A stretch of DNA of 64,000 nt from Catellatospora paridis (GTDB lineage Bacteria; Actinomycetota; Actinomycetes; Mycobacteriales; Micromonosporaceae). The stretch spans positions 301,607-365,606 of the forward strand of contig NZ_ML769317.1 in assembly GCF_009720365.1 (NCBI RefSeq), written 5' to 3'. Within the stretch, counting starts at the first letter, position 1. The number at the start of each line of letters is the position of its first letter. Below, piece by piece: positions 25,382 to 34,458 of the stretch. The position numbers were made by a program, and so were the translations under genes. The notes beneath the pieces were generated by a model, which did not search any database, was not told the DNA's origin, and saw only the letters and a program-made list of their open reading frames with translations.

Positions 25382-26785
25382 ATGAAACGACTGCTCACAT
25401 CCGTCGGTGTCGCCGTGCTGGCCACCGCCGCATCCGTCCTCGTCGCCGTCAGCCCCGCTGACGCGGCCGTAGGGCTGCACATCAGCGGCCGCAACATCGT
25501 CGAAGCCAACGGCCAGAACTTCATCATGCGCGGCGTCAACCACGAGCACGTCTGGTTCACCGGCCAGACCAGCTCGTTCGCCAACATCAAGGCCGCCGGC
25601 GCCAACACCGTCCGCGTCGTGCTCGGCAGCGGCAAGCGCTGGGGGCCGTCCACCGACGTCGCCAACGTCATCTCCCTGTGCAAGCAGAACCGGCTGATCT
25701 GCGTCCTGGAGGTGCACGACACCACCGGGTACGGCGAGGACGGCGCGGCCGCCACGCTCGACGAGGCCGTCAACTACTGGATCAGCCAGAAGACCGCGCT
25801 GGTGGGCCAGGAGAACTACGTCGTCATCAACATCGGCAACGAGCCCATCGGCAACACCAACGCCGGCCAGTGGACCGCCGCGACCACCGCGGCGATCCAG
25901 AAGATGCGCACCAACGGCTTCCAGCACCTGCTCATGGTGGACGCGCCGAACTGGGGCCAGGACTGGCAGTACGTCATGCGCGACAACGCGCAGACGATCC
26001 TCAACGCCGACACCCAGAAGAACACGGTGCTGTCGATCCACATGTACGACGTGTTCAACACCGCCACCGCGATCCGCGACTACCTCGACCGCTTTCAGAA
26101 CAACGGCTGGCCGCTGGTCATCGGCGAGTTCGGCTGGCAGCGCTCACCCAGCAACGTCGACGACCAGACCCTGATCGCCGAGGCGAACGCCCGCGGCCTG
26201 GGCTACCTCGGCTGGTCCTGGGCCGGAAACAACGACCCGTATCTGGACATGACGGTCAACTTCGACCCGACCCAGCTCACCGAGTGGGGCCTGCGGCTGT
26301 TCAACGGCGCCAACGGCATCAAGGCCACCGCCAAGGAGGCCACGATCTTTGGCGGTACGCCGTCGCCGAGCGCCACGGCGTCGCCACGTCCCTCCGCCTC
26401 GCCGAGCACCTCCCCGTCGCCGAGCCCCTCGCCGTCGCGGAGCACGTCGCCCTCGCCGAGCGCGTCCCCGTCACCCGGCGGGCGCGGCTGCACCGCCGTG
26501 TACTCGGTCGTGGGCCAGTGGCCGGGCGGCTTCCAGGCCGACGTGCGGGTGACCGCGGGCAACACGGCGATCAGCAGCTGGACGGTGACCTGGACGTTCG
26601 CCAACGGGCAAACGGTCACCCAGGCCTGGAGCGCCACGGTGACCAGCAGCGGATCGGCCGTGACCGCTCGCAACGTGAGCTACAACGGCAGCCTGGCCGC
26701 CGGTGCCGGCACGAACTTCGGGTTCCTCGGATCCTGGAACGGCAGCGCGAACGGCGTCCCCGCGGTGACCTGCACCGCGAGCTGA
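25382..26785 (+). CDS. Secreted GH5 beta-mannanase with CBM2
   Basis: 467 residues: a signal peptide (1-28, cut near ADA-AVG), a GH5 catalytic domain (about 30-325), a Pro/Ser/Thr linker (about 327-369) and a CBM2 cellulose-binding module with its terminal Cys pair. The acid/base is Glu154 (NIGNEP) and the nucleophile Glu249 (GEFGW). The N-terminal GLHISGRNIVEANGQNFIMR and the short barrel resemble actinobacterial mannanases of subfamily GH5_8, so endo-1,4-beta-mannanase is the best guess over cellulase. It hydrolyses glucomannan or galactomannan outside the cell. GAGGT precedes the ATG, a promoter lies upstream and a hairpin downstream, so it is monocistronic. Confidence 0.92.
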   Translation: MKRLLTSVGVAVLATAASVLVAVSPADAAVGLHISGRNIVEANGQNFIMRGVNHEHVWFTGQTSSFANIKAAGANTVRVVLGSGKRWGPSTDVANVISLCKQNRLICVLEVHDTTGYGEDGAAATLDEAVNYWISQKTALVGQENYVVINIGNEPIGNTNAGQWTAATTAAIQKMRTNGFQHLLMVDAPNWGQDWQYVMRDNAQTILNADTQKNTVLSIHMYDVFNTATAIRDYLDRFQNNGWPLVIGEFGWQRSPSNVDDQTLIAEANARGLGYLGWSWAGNNDPYLDMTVNFDPTQLTEWGLRLFNGANGIKATAKEATIFGGTPSPSATASPRPSASPSTSPSPSPSPSRSTSPSPSASPSPGGRGCTAVYSVVGQWPGGFQADVRVTAGNTAISSWTVTWTFANGQTVTQAWSATVTSSGSAVTARNVSYNGSLAAGAGTNFGFLGSWNGSANGVPAVTCTAS

Positions 26786-26798
26786 TTGTCGGTGGAGA

Positions 26799-26829
26799 GC
26801 CGGCCCGGGCGGTCAACACCCGGGCCGGC
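26799..26829 (+). terminator. Terminator of the GH5 gene
   Basis: Perfect 11-base arms (GCCGGCCCGGG and complement) with a 9-base loop start 14 bases after the GH5 stop codon. Confidence 0.65.
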
Positions 26830-26968
26830 GCTCGCCGAGCAGCGGACCCTGTGCGTGCAGGCCAGGGCGGTAGCACGGGTGCGTGCTCGGCGCGTCGGCC
26901 GCTGCACCGTCTGTACAGCAGGCCACAGCCGGATCCGTGACCTTGCCCGGGCCTGCCATGCTCGGTCC

Positions 26969-27619
26969 GTGCCGACCGTCTACCACAGCAATGGCAACCG
27001 CCGCCGCCGCCGCGGCCGCGGCCGCCGTGCCCGCGTACTGCGCACGCTCGGCATCGTCGCGGCCGTCGCCGCCGTCGCGGCCGCCGCCGTGTGGCTGTGG
27101 CCCGCCGGTCCCCGGCCGCTGTTCCAGCTGCCCGCCGCCTGCGGCGAGAAGTGGCAGCTGGGCACCTATCCGGGCCACGGCGAGGACGACGTCGACATGT
27201 TCCCGATGTCCGGGCAGTCCTGGGGGCATCCCGTGCTCGCGTCCTACGGCGGGACGGTCGTCGAGGCCGGGATCAACGGGGAGCTGGGCGGGCGCACGCC
27301 GCAGAACCCGCGGGGCCCGCGCGGCAGCGGCGGCGGCTACTGGGTGAAGATCGACCACGGCGGCCGGTGGACGACCGTGTACATGCACCTGCTGGAACCG
27401 CCGATGGTCAAGGAGGGCCAGCGCGTCGAGCAGGGCCAGCAGATCGGCAAGGTCGGCAGCACCGGCGACTCCGGCGCGGCGCACCTGCACTACGAGCAGC
27501 GCCGCGGTCTGCAGACGGTGGAGAGCTACTTCGACGGGGCCGCGTCGGGCATCACGCACGACGACCGGGAGTACACCGTCCTGCGCACCAGCAACAACTG
27601 CGCCGCCAGGAAGCTGTAG
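26969..27619 (+). CDS. M23-family metallopeptidase, membrane-anchored
   Basis: 216 residues. An Arg-rich N-terminus precedes a single hydrophobic helix (about 26-48, GIVAAVAAVAAAAVWLWPAG), which anchors it or acts as a signal. The domain has the M23 order: HGEDDVDMFP, then GTVVEAG, then YMHL and finally HLHYEQRR, whose HLH supplies zinc ligands. M23 enzymes cut peptidoglycan cross-links or act as envelope scaffolds. The spacing of the first His/Asp motif is unusual, so catalysis is not certain. I use the GTG at 26969, which lies just after a weak -10-like CATGCT. The frame is open to 26786 but lacks coding character. Confidence 0.82.
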   Translation: MPTVYHSNGNRRRRRGRGRRARVLRTLGIVAAVAAVAAAAVWLWPAGPRPLFQLPAACGEKWQLGTYPGHGEDDVDMFPMSGQSWGHPVLASYGGTVVEAGINGELGGRTPQNPRGPRGSGGGYWVKIDHGGRWTTVYMHLLEPPMVKEGQRVEQGQQIGKVGSTGDSGAAHLHYEQRRGLQTVESYFDGAASGITHDDREYTVLRTSNNCAARKL

Positions 27620-27620
27620 C

Positions 27621-27647
27621 CCGGCGACGCCGCTGTCTGGTCGCCGG
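27621..27647 (+). terminator. Short hairpin after the M23 gene
   Basis: Eight-base arms (CCGGCGAC and complement) with an 11-base loop start right at the M23 stop. It is short but ends just before the next gene's -10-like TAACGT (27651-27656). Confidence 0.4.
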
Positions 27648-27664
27648 TGCTAACGTTCCCGCCC

Positions 27665-29068
27665 GTGTCTGACTTCCCCGGGCCTGGGCTCGTTTCGGTT
27701 CGTCGCCCGCCGGCTGGTGCGCCGGACGACATGCTTGCCGACGGCCTGCCTGTTACGCCCGATATTTCAGCATACGACAACATGTCGGGTGATGCGGCGT
27801 CGGCCGACGGCGCGGCGCCGGCTGGGATCGCGACGGTCGGTACCGGGACGCCGTGGCGGCGCTGGCGGCCCTCGGTGGTCGCCGGGCTCGCGGTCTGGGC
27901 CGGTGGGCTGTTCGTGTACTTCCTCGTCACCGCCGCGGCCTGGATGCCGCTGGGGAAGGTGCTAGCCCAGGCCGAACCGATTCCGTCCACGTTCCGGCAG
28001 CTCATCGCGACCTGGTACGTCTGGGACACGACCTGGTACCTGAGCATCGCGGACTCGGGGTACCGCCACATCGAGCAGAGCACCGCGTTCTTCCCGCTCT
28101 ATCCGATGACCGTGCGGGTGGCCAACTACCTGCTGCCCGGCGACTCCCTCGAGGCGGCCCTGCTGGTCGGGGCGCTGTGCTGCCTGGCCGTGCTGATCCT
28201 GGCGCACCGGCTGGCCACCGACCTGATCGGCGCCGAGGACGCCCAGCGGACGATCATCTATCTGCTGGCCTTCCCGACGGGGTTCTTCCTGATGGCGGGC
28301 TACAACGAGGCGATGTTCGTCGCGCTCGCGCTGGCCTCGCTGTACTGCATGCGCCGCGGGCGCTGGTGGTGGGCGGCGATGTTCGCCGGTTTTGCCGGCG
28401 CCACCCGCATGGCCGGCATCATGCTTGGTGCGGCGTTCGTCTACGAGTACCTGCGCCAGCACGGTTTCTCCATCCGGGAGCTGACCGCGGCAGCTCGCCA
28501 GGGCCGGCTTCTGCGCGCGCTGCGCGCACTGGTCGATCGCCACGCCTTCGCCGTGGTGCTGGTGCCTGCCGGGGTCGGGGCGTACATGCTCTACTGCCGC
28601 CTCACCTTCGGCAACGCGCTGCACTTCCTGGAGTCGCAGAAGGCTTGGAACAGGGACGGCTTCACCTTTCCCTGGACGGTGATCGGCGACACCGTCGTGC
28701 ACATCAGGAACTTCGAGTCGATCTTTCATCCCGACTCGATCCGCAACATCGCGAACCTGATCACGGCGCTGGGTGTGCTGGTGTTGCTGGTGCTCGCTCT
28801 GGCCGGCCCGTGGCGCCTCGGCGCCGAGAACGCCTACCTAGTGATCTTCGCGGCGGCGATCATCCTGATGCCGCTGTCGAACCCGATCCGCGCGCACGTG
28901 GTCCCGCTGGACTCGTTGTGGCGGTTTGCGCTGGAGTGCACGGTGGTGTTCATGGTGCTGGCCAGGATGGGGCGCAGCGCGGCGTTCGACCGCCTCTACC
29001 TCACGACGATGATGGCCGTGCAAGGCGTGATGCTGGTCGTGTTCCTGCATTTCAACTTCGTTGCCTGA
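27665..29068 (+). CDS. PIG-V-type mannosyltransferase family membrane protein
   Basis: 467 residues, with about nine to ten membrane helices. The first periplasmic loop has the family signature WDTTWYLSIADSGY, followed by FFPLYPM. These features fit the actinobacterial PIG-V/GT-C mannosyltransferase family, which transfers mannose from polyprenyl-phosphate-mannose to lipid or protein acceptors outside the membrane. I chose the GTG at 27665; TAACGT ends eight bases before it and no ribosome-binding site is visible, so leaderless translation is likely. The N-terminal 60 residues are disordered and polar. It converges with the carboxylesterase gene. Confidence 0.83.
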   Translation: MSDFPGPGLVSVRRPPAGAPDDMLADGLPVTPDISAYDNMSGDAASADGAAPAGIATVGTGTPWRRWRPSVVAGLAVWAGGLFVYFLVTAAAWMPLGKVLAQAEPIPSTFRQLIATWYVWDTTWYLSIADSGYRHIEQSTAFFPLYPMTVRVANYLLPGDSLEAALLVGALCCLAVLILAHRLATDLIGAEDAQRTIIYLLAFPTGFFLMAGYNEAMFVALALASLYCMRRGRWWWAAMFAGFAGATRMAGIMLGAAFVYEYLRQHGFSIRELTAAARQGRLLRALRALVDRHAFAVVLVPAGVGAYMLYCRLTFGNALHFLESQKAWNRDGFTFPWTVIGDTVVHIRNFESIFHPDSIRNIANLITALGVLVLLVLALAGPWRLGAENAYLVIFAAAIILMPLSNPIRAHVVPLDSLWRFALECTVVFMVLARMGRSAAFDRLYLTTMMAVQGVMLVVFLHFNFVA

Positions 29069-29082
29069 CGGCCACCGGCCGT
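29068..29082. terminator. Short hairpin at the end of the mannosyltransferase gene
   Basis: Six-base arms (ACGGCC and GGCCGT) with a 3-base loop overlap the stop codon. It lies in the 61-base gap between convergent genes. The stem is short, so a terminator function is only possible. Confidence 0.3.
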
Positions 29083-29129
29083 GAACGAGGGCGGACGGGT
29101 CTTGCGGTGAGTAACGAGCTGCACGGGCC

Positions 29130-30536
29130 TCAGTAGCCGAGCCCACCGCTGCGCGCTGTGCCGAAGCGGTGGACAGCCGCACGCCGACCCCGGTACGGCT
29201 GCCAGCCGAGTTCGGTCAGCCCGGGCGCGCCGCCGGCCGCGAACGACAGCCACGCCGAACGCAGCGCCCTGCCGTGTTCGGTCACGTCCTCCCAGCTCTG
29301 ACCGGCGAGCATCGGCGCCTGCGCCCACGCGGCCTCGTCGCCGAACAGCCAAGGCAGGTCGCTGCAGTGGCCCGCCCGGTAGGGCGACGCAGAGGCCGGG
29401 CCGTCGATGCCGTACACGAAGACCCGTGCGCCGGCCCCGCTCAGCAGCCTGGCGAACCGCAGCGTCGGCCGGGTGAAAGCCGTCCAGGTGACCACGCCGA
29501 TGACGCCGTTCTCGACGGCCCGCCCGACCAGCGGCACCCGCTCGGAGATGCGACCGCCGCCCAGGAAGTAGGCCATCTCGCGGCGGGTCGTGCCGAGCAC
29601 GACTTCAAGGTCGGGCGCGCCCGCCCGGCACGCGGCCAGCCAGCCTTCGGCGTCGGGCAGCGGATCCGCGCCGGCCACCGGCCCGTACGCCGGGGTGAAC
29701 CCGCGCCCGGCGACGTCGCGTTCGGCCGCCTGCTGTGCCGCGAGCAACTGCTCGAGCGAGGCCTCGTACGGGTCGCCGCCGAGCCGGGCGAGGAAACGCT
29801 CGCCCAGCCGCCCGGTGTCGGGCGCGCCGCCGAGTCCGAGTCCCAATGGCGGGCTCTGCAGCACGACGCGGCGGAACAGCGACCTCGCCTGCGCCACGCC
29901 CAGCAGGCAGGCGATCGAGTGGGCGCCGGAAGACTGCCCGACCAGGGTGACGTTGCCGGGGTCGCCGCCGAGGTCGGCGGCGTTGTCGCGGACCCAGCGC
30001 AGCGCTTCGAGCTGGTCCAGCAGGCCCAGGTTGCCGGGGGAGACGCCGGGCGCGGACAGGTAGCCCAGCGCCCCGAGCCGGGAGTTGACGCTGATCACGA
30101 CCACGTCGCCCTCGCGGGCCAGCCGGTCGGTCCGGTAACGGTCCCAGGAGCCGGCCCCGGAACGGTACGAGCCGCCGTGCAGCCAGACGATCACCGGCCG
30201 GCGCGCTCCGTCGGCTGCCGGGGTGACGATGGTCAGGTTGAGGCAGTCCTCGGACTGGTCGCCGATCTCGGGCGAGCCGCCGGCCGAACCCGGCCGGGCC
30301 GGTGGCTGCGGGCTGACCCCGCCGTGCTCGACCGCGTCGCGTACGCCGGACCAGGGCTGCTCCGGCGTCGGCGGCCCGAACCGCGGGGCGGTGGCGTAGC
30401 GGACGCCGCGCAGCACGGTCAGGCCGTTCTCCCGTCGCCCGCGCAGCGCGCCGCAGCCGACCGTGACCAGCACGTCCTGCGGGGCCTCAGCGGAGCCGAT
30501 CGGGTCACCGCTGCGGGTGGGGGAGTCGGACAGCAC
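29130..30536 (-). CDS. Type-B carboxylesterase
   Basis: 468 residues of the alpha/beta-hydrolase carboxylesterase/para-nitrobenzyl-esterase family. WLHGGSYRSGAGS near 115-127 forms the oxyanion hole, VGQSSGAHS holds nucleophile Ser202, and SEDCLNLTIVTP is the family N-terminal signature. There is no signal peptide, so it is cytoplasmic. Total length is slightly shorter than usual (about 500), with a shortened C-terminus. The GTG start is preceded by a weak AGG. It lies 123 bases downstream of the amine oxidase gene on the same strand; co-transcription is possible. The natural substrate is unknown. Confidence 0.88.
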   Translation of the reverse strand: MLSDSPTRSGDPIGSAEAPQDVLVTVGCGALRGRRENGLTVLRGVRYATAPRFGPPTPEQPWSGVRDAVEHGGVSPQPPARPGSAGGSPEIGDQSEDCLNLTIVTPAADGARRPVIVWLHGGSYRSGAGSWDRYRTDRLAREGDVVVISVNSRLGALGYLSAPGVSPGNLGLLDQLEALRWVRDNAADLGGDPGNVTLVGQSSGAHSIACLLGVAQARSLFRRVVLQSPPLGLGLGGAPDTGRLGERFLARLGGDPYEASLEQLLAAQQAAERDVAGRGFTPAYGPVAGADPLPDAEGWLAACRAGAPDLEVVLGTTRREMAYFLGGGRISERVPLVGRAVENGVIGVVTWTAFTRPTLRFARLLSGAGARVFVYGIDGPASASPYRAGHCSDLPWLFGDEAAWAQAPMLAGQSWEDVTEHGRALRSAWLSFAAGGAPGLTELGWQPYRGRRAAVHRFGTARSGGLGY

Positions 30537-30659
30537 CGATGACCTGCCTTTCGTTCGGCGTCGACGGACGCGAACGGGGGCTGGTCCGCGGCCTGACGCG
30601 ACGATTCCACGATATTCCGGAGAAGTCCGTGGATGCGCCCCGGCGGTGTGCCGATCCGG

Positions 30660-32660
30660 TCACGCCGAGGCGACGGCCTCGTCGTCGCGCCGCTGCCCGG
30701 CGCTTCGCTGCGCACCCGGCAGCGCCGCTGTGCCCAGCGCGCTCTCCAGCTGCTCCCAACGGGTGACCAGATCCGTGATCATGAGCATCATGACGTCGGG
30801 AAACGCGTACAGGAACGTCTTGTAACGGTAGTGGTCCAGGTAGTAGAGCTCGACGTCGCTCAGGGCGGTGACGGTGGCGGTGCGGGCGCTGAAGAACAGG
30901 TCGTGCGCGCCCAGCAGGGCGCCGCGGGTCATGGTCGTGCGCTCGTAGACGCCGCCGAAGTCGACCTCGACCTGCCCGCCGGCGATCAGGTAGATCCCGT
31001 GGGCGTCGTCGTCCTCGCGGCACACGTCCTCCCCGGGGGCGAAGGACAGCTCGTCGAACATCGAGGCCAGCGTCTCCAGCTCGGCGTCGACCAGCGGCGC
31101 GAACAGGCGCACTCCGTACGGGTCGACGCTGCCGCGCAGGCAGGCCACCCGTTCGCGCAGATCGTGGTCGCTGATGTGGCTCATGCGCATACGCGCGAAT
31201 CGTTTCATCCGGTCGATGTCGCGCCGCTGGCGGCGCGGGGTCTCCGCGCTCGGCGCGGTGTAGAGGGTGGTGTCGCCGCTGATGCGGGCGGCCTCGCGCA
31301 GGCCCGACTCGTATGCGCTGTGCACGCAGCCCCAGTGGTAGCCGTTGGTGGCCTCGCCCGCGAAGTACAGCCGGCCGCCGACCGGTTCGGCGAGCACGCC
31401 GATGTCCTTGGGGGAAGCGTCGACGCCGATGCACGAATAGGAACCGCGGGTGAACGGGTCGCCGGACCAGCCGGTGCGGGAGACGTGCGCGGGGGCGGGC
31501 GCGTCGGGGCCGAAGATGTCCTGGACCACGGTGGCGCTGTAGTCGGCGACCTGCTCGTCGGACCAGGTCTCCAGCTCGCGGCCGAGCGAGCCGCCCAGCA
31601 GCATCACCAGGATCGGCTTGCCGTGCGATCGCCACATGCTGATCACGACCGTGGGATGGCGGTCGGTGTCGCGGCACAGGTAGCCGAAAGCGTACTGCTC
31701 CTGCGGCCAGAACGGCTCCGGGAAGTGCAGGGCGATCTTGTTGAGCGTGCCGAAGCCCAGCCGCGTGATCGCCGACCGCTTCGCTTCCGGCAGCGGCGGG
31801 TCGAAGGCCACGGCCCCGCTCTTGAGGACGCCGAGCGGCAGGGTGACCAGTGCTTTGTCGGCCGTGAAGTCGCCCCGGTCGGTGACGACCCGCACGGGAC
31901 CGTCGCCGCTGTCGATCCGCGTCACGACGTGGTTCAGCCTGATGTCGAGGCCGTCGGCGAGGGCGTCCACGACGGACTGGTAGCCGCGGTGCAGGACGCT
32001 GTCGCCGTGGCCGTAGACCAGGTAGCCGTCCTCCCAGTGCTTGAGCGACAGCCGGTCGGCGTCCTCGGCGACGTCCTCGCGCAGCACCACGTTCAGGTGA
32101 TAGCGCACGGCGTGCTCGTCTTCGGGGCCGTAGCCGCGGGAGGCGAGAATCTGCCCGATGGCCTCGGCGAGGGAGGTGTCGGGATGTCCCCGCTTGCGCG
32201 CCCGCTCCGCGCGCTGTTCGAGCTCGTGCAGCACGCCGTCGGCCAGCTCCAGGGTGCGGTTCTTCGCGGCCTGGCTGGTGATCCGCCGGTCCGTGCCGAA
32301 CAGGTCCAGGTTGTCGAAGCCGCCGGTGTAGGAGCTGTCGCCGCCGACGTAGCTGTAGGGGATCTCCAGCCGTTCGACCAACTCGGTGATCGGGTTGCCG
32401 TCGGTGCCGTGGATCCAGTGCGCGCCCAGGTCGACACCGTCGGCGTCGGTCCAGATGCGCCCGCCGACGCGGTCGCGGGCTTCCAGGATCGTGACGGGAT
32501 GGCCGAGTCCGCGCAGCGCCTGCGCCGCCGCCAGTCCGGCGATCCCGGCGCCGATCACGAGAACGCGGGGCAGGCCGGCGGCAGGGCCGTCCGCCGTCGC
32601 GGCGGCGTGATCCGGTTCGGGGGACGACGACATGAAGTGGTGCCCGATTTGGTCAGACAT
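30660..32660 (-). CDS. Flavin amine oxidase fused to a cyclic-nucleotide-binding-like domain
   Basis: 666 residues. The N-terminal FAD site is VLVIGAGIAGLAAAQALRG (GAGIAG 37-42), followed by VGGRIW, and LYFAGEATNGYHWGCVHSAY closes the amine oxidase domain near 450. This domain resembles polyamine/monoamine oxidases, which oxidise amines to imines with H2O2. The C-terminal 520-640 region is a CAP_ED-like beta-roll (SFAPGEDVCREDDDAHGIYL, then ARTATVTAL). Its phosphate-binding cassette has the Arg but Ala/His where the ribose-binding Glu is expected, so binding is doubtful. CACAAT lies six bases before the ATG. It is cytoplasmic, with no signal peptide. Confidence 0.9.
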   Translation of the reverse strand: MSDQIGHHFMSSSPEPDHAAATADGPAAGLPRVLVIGAGIAGLAAAQALRGLGHPVTILEARDRVGGRIWTDADGVDLGAHWIHGTDGNPITELVERLEIPYSYVGGDSSYTGGFDNLDLFGTDRRITSQAAKNRTLELADGVLHELEQRAERARKRGHPDTSLAEAIGQILASRGYGPEDEHAVRYHLNVVLREDVAEDADRLSLKHWEDGYLVYGHGDSVLHRGYQSVVDALADGLDIRLNHVVTRIDSGDGPVRVVTDRGDFTADKALVTLPLGVLKSGAVAFDPPLPEAKRSAITRLGFGTLNKIALHFPEPFWPQEQYAFGYLCRDTDRHPTVVISMWRSHGKPILVMLLGGSLGRELETWSDEQVADYSATVVQDIFGPDAPAPAHVSRTGWSGDPFTRGSYSCIGVDASPKDIGVLAEPVGGRLYFAGEATNGYHWGCVHSAYESGLREAARISGDTTLYTAPSAETPRRQRRDIDRMKRFARMRMSHISDHDLRERVACLRGSVDPYGVRLFAPLVDAELETLASMFDELSFAPGEDVCREDDDAHGIYLIAGGQVEVDFGGVYERTTMTRGALLGAHDLFFSARTATVTALSDVELYYLDHYRYKTFLYAFPDVMMLMITDLVTRWEQLESALGTAALPGAQRSAGQRRDDEAVASA

Positions 32661-32760
32661 ACGAAGATTGTGAAGTACGCGGGTCGTGGAGTGGAAGAGG
32701 CAGAAAAAGGGGCAGAACGGGCGGCGCGTCGCCCGGTGGCACGTCGGTGTTCAGGACATG

Positions 32761-32776
32761 GCGAGCGCCGGCTCGC
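32761..32776 (-). terminator. Short hairpin after the heparinase-like gene
   Basis: Six-base arms (GCGAGC and GCTCGC) with a GCCG loop directly follow the stop codon of the minus-strand lyase gene. The stem is short and there is no U-tract. Confidence 0.3.
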
Positions 32777-34444
32777 TCACTTCACCTCGAACACGAACCG
32801 GTGCACGGACCGCCCGGCAGGTGCGACGGTGATGCAGCTCAGCCGGTACACCCGGTCCGGCCGAGCCTGGTGATCCGAGGCGACCACCTCCTCCACGGCG
32901 GCATGCGGGCAGCCGTGCGAGAGCGTGACCAGGTCGCCCCAGCTCGCCGCGCCGGCCGTCAGCGTCGGCTCGCGGCGGCTGACGAAGACCTCCTCGACGG
33001 GCAGCTCCCGCCCGGCGTCGATCTCGTCGGTCAGTTCGAGCCGCCCGTCAGGCCACCAGCGGAACCGCCGGATCAGTGACCGCAGGCCGGCCACCTGGTA
33101 TGCCGAGGTCAGGTCGAGGTCGAAGCGGATCGTGTCGCCGTCATCGTGGAAGAGCAGAACCTCCGCCGCCCGGTCCGCGCCCGGCAGCTGGACCTGGCCG
33201 TCGATGACAGGCACCGAGTGGCCGCGCGCCGAGGGGTGCAGACGGTCGTAGCGGTCGGGTCCGAAGTAGCCGGCGGTGTACTCGCCCGCGCCGAGGTCGT
33301 CCAGCACGCTCTGGCCGCGGGTGTGCAGGACGAAGTGGCCCAGGTCGTTGTGGTTGTGCGGCTCGTCGTTGTGGCCGCCCTTCGCGGCGAACGCGACCCG
33401 GCCTCGATGGACGACCCAGGCGAGATCGGGCAGGAAGCTCGTCGCCTCGACGGCGCTGTCGGGCGCGCCGGGCCGGAACCAGGCCAGCGTGCGCGACAGG
33501 TGCCCCCACCGGTAGCAGTGGTCGTCGTGCAACGACGGCACGACCCCCGCGGGCGGGGTGCCGAACCGCTCGGCCAGCCGGGTGAGCAGCCCTGCGGGCA
33601 GCCACGGCCGCTCGGAGGCGTCGGAGAACGGGACGTACGCGCCCGCGCCCAGCGCCACGCGGTACGGGAACGCCGCGATCTCGGCCACCTTCGCCGAGTC
33701 GAGCAGGTCCTCGCCGGTGTGCTCGCGCAGCGCCTCGGCGAAGTACACGAAGTAGCCGAAACCGTAGACCCAGTAGTCCACGCCCTCGGCGCAGCCGCCG
33801 TCGTCGCCGAACCCGGCCAGGTAGCGGTCCATGGCCCGGCGGCTGCGGTCGAGCATCGCGGCCAGCCGTGAGGCGTCGGCGGGGGAGTCGCCCAACAGCG
33901 CCAGCGCCGCCATGCCGGTCGCGCCGGCGCACACGGCCTCCCAGTTGTTGCCGTGGCCCTCCCAGTTCAGCGCTCTGGTGTCGGTGTAGGGCACGAAGAC
34001 GCGGCGCTCCACCTCGGCCCGCACCCGGTCGGCGACACGGCGGTCGAGCCGGTCACCCAGCCCGGCCACGGTCTCGGCGAGAGTGTGCGCGGTCTCGGCG
34101 GCGAACAGGTCCAGGCACTGCTCGGGGCCGCGGTCCTGGTCGGCGCTGTGGCGCACGTGCGCGGGCAGGGCCCAGGTGTACTCGTCGCACACCGACCACA
34201 GGGTGTCGGCCAGCGGCCCGAGGTCGGTGTCCGGGGCGAGCAGCGCCTGGGCGGCGCGGGCGGCCAGCCGGGCGCGGCGGCGGAAGTAGTGCCGCTCGTA
34301 CCGGATGCGGTTGCCGGTGTCGAAGTAGTCCCGGTAGGCGGTGAAGCCCAGTTCGGGCATCGAGTCGTCGGCGGCCGCGGCGCGGATGTCGCGCAGCAGC
34401 GAGGTCAGCTCGCCCGTCGGGCGGGGAAAGGAACTGTCGGGCAT
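32777..34444 (-). CDS. Heparinase II/III-type polysaccharide lyase-like protein
   Basis: 555 residues. An alpha/alpha-toroid part (about 1-330) is followed by a beta-sandwich with EPHNHNDLGHFVLHTRGQSV near 385, the His/Asn cluster seen in the heparinase II/III family. These enzymes cleave uronic-acid-containing polysaccharides or oligosaccharides by beta-elimination. There is no signal peptide, so it probably acts in the cytoplasm on imported oligosaccharides. The ATG is at 34444; the frame stays open upstream through the regulator, which is a shadow. The gene lies 14 bases after the regulator gene in the same operon. The exact glycan is unknown. Confidence 0.85.
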   Translation of the reverse strand: MPDSSFPRPTGELTSLLRDIRAAAADDSMPELGFTAYRDYFDTGNRIRYERHYFRRRARLAARAAQALLAPDTDLGPLADTLWSVCDEYTWALPAHVRHSADQDRGPEQCLDLFAAETAHTLAETVAGLGDRLDRRVADRVRAEVERRVFVPYTDTRALNWEGHGNNWEAVCAGATGMAALALLGDSPADASRLAAMLDRSRRAMDRYLAGFGDDGGCAEGVDYWVYGFGYFVYFAEALREHTGEDLLDSAKVAEIAAFPYRVALGAGAYVPFSDASERPWLPAGLLTRLAERFGTPPAGVVPSLHDDHCYRWGHLSRTLAWFRPGAPDSAVEATSFLPDLAWVVHRGRVAFAAKGGHNDEPHNHNDLGHFVLHTRGQSVLDDLGAGEYTAGYFGPDRYDRLHPSARGHSVPVIDGQVQLPGADRAAEVLLFHDDGDTIRFDLDLTSAYQVAGLRSLIRRFRWWPDGRLELTDEIDAGRELPVEEVFVSRREPTLTAGAASWGDLVTLSHGCPHAAVEEVVASDHQARPDRVYRLSCITVAPAGRSVHRFVFEVK

Positions 34445-34458
34445 GGTCGCGCCGGCCG

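Noticed and set aside
26360-26490. Repetitive TCGCCGAGC-like sequence as a DNA repeat
   Set aside because: It encodes the Pro/Ser linker of the GH5 enzyme, so it is a normal coding feature.
30633-32873. Plus-strand open frame antisense to the amine oxidase fusion
   Set aside because: Low-complexity V/G/H/R-rich translation without motifs. The minus strand encodes a complete FAD enzyme.
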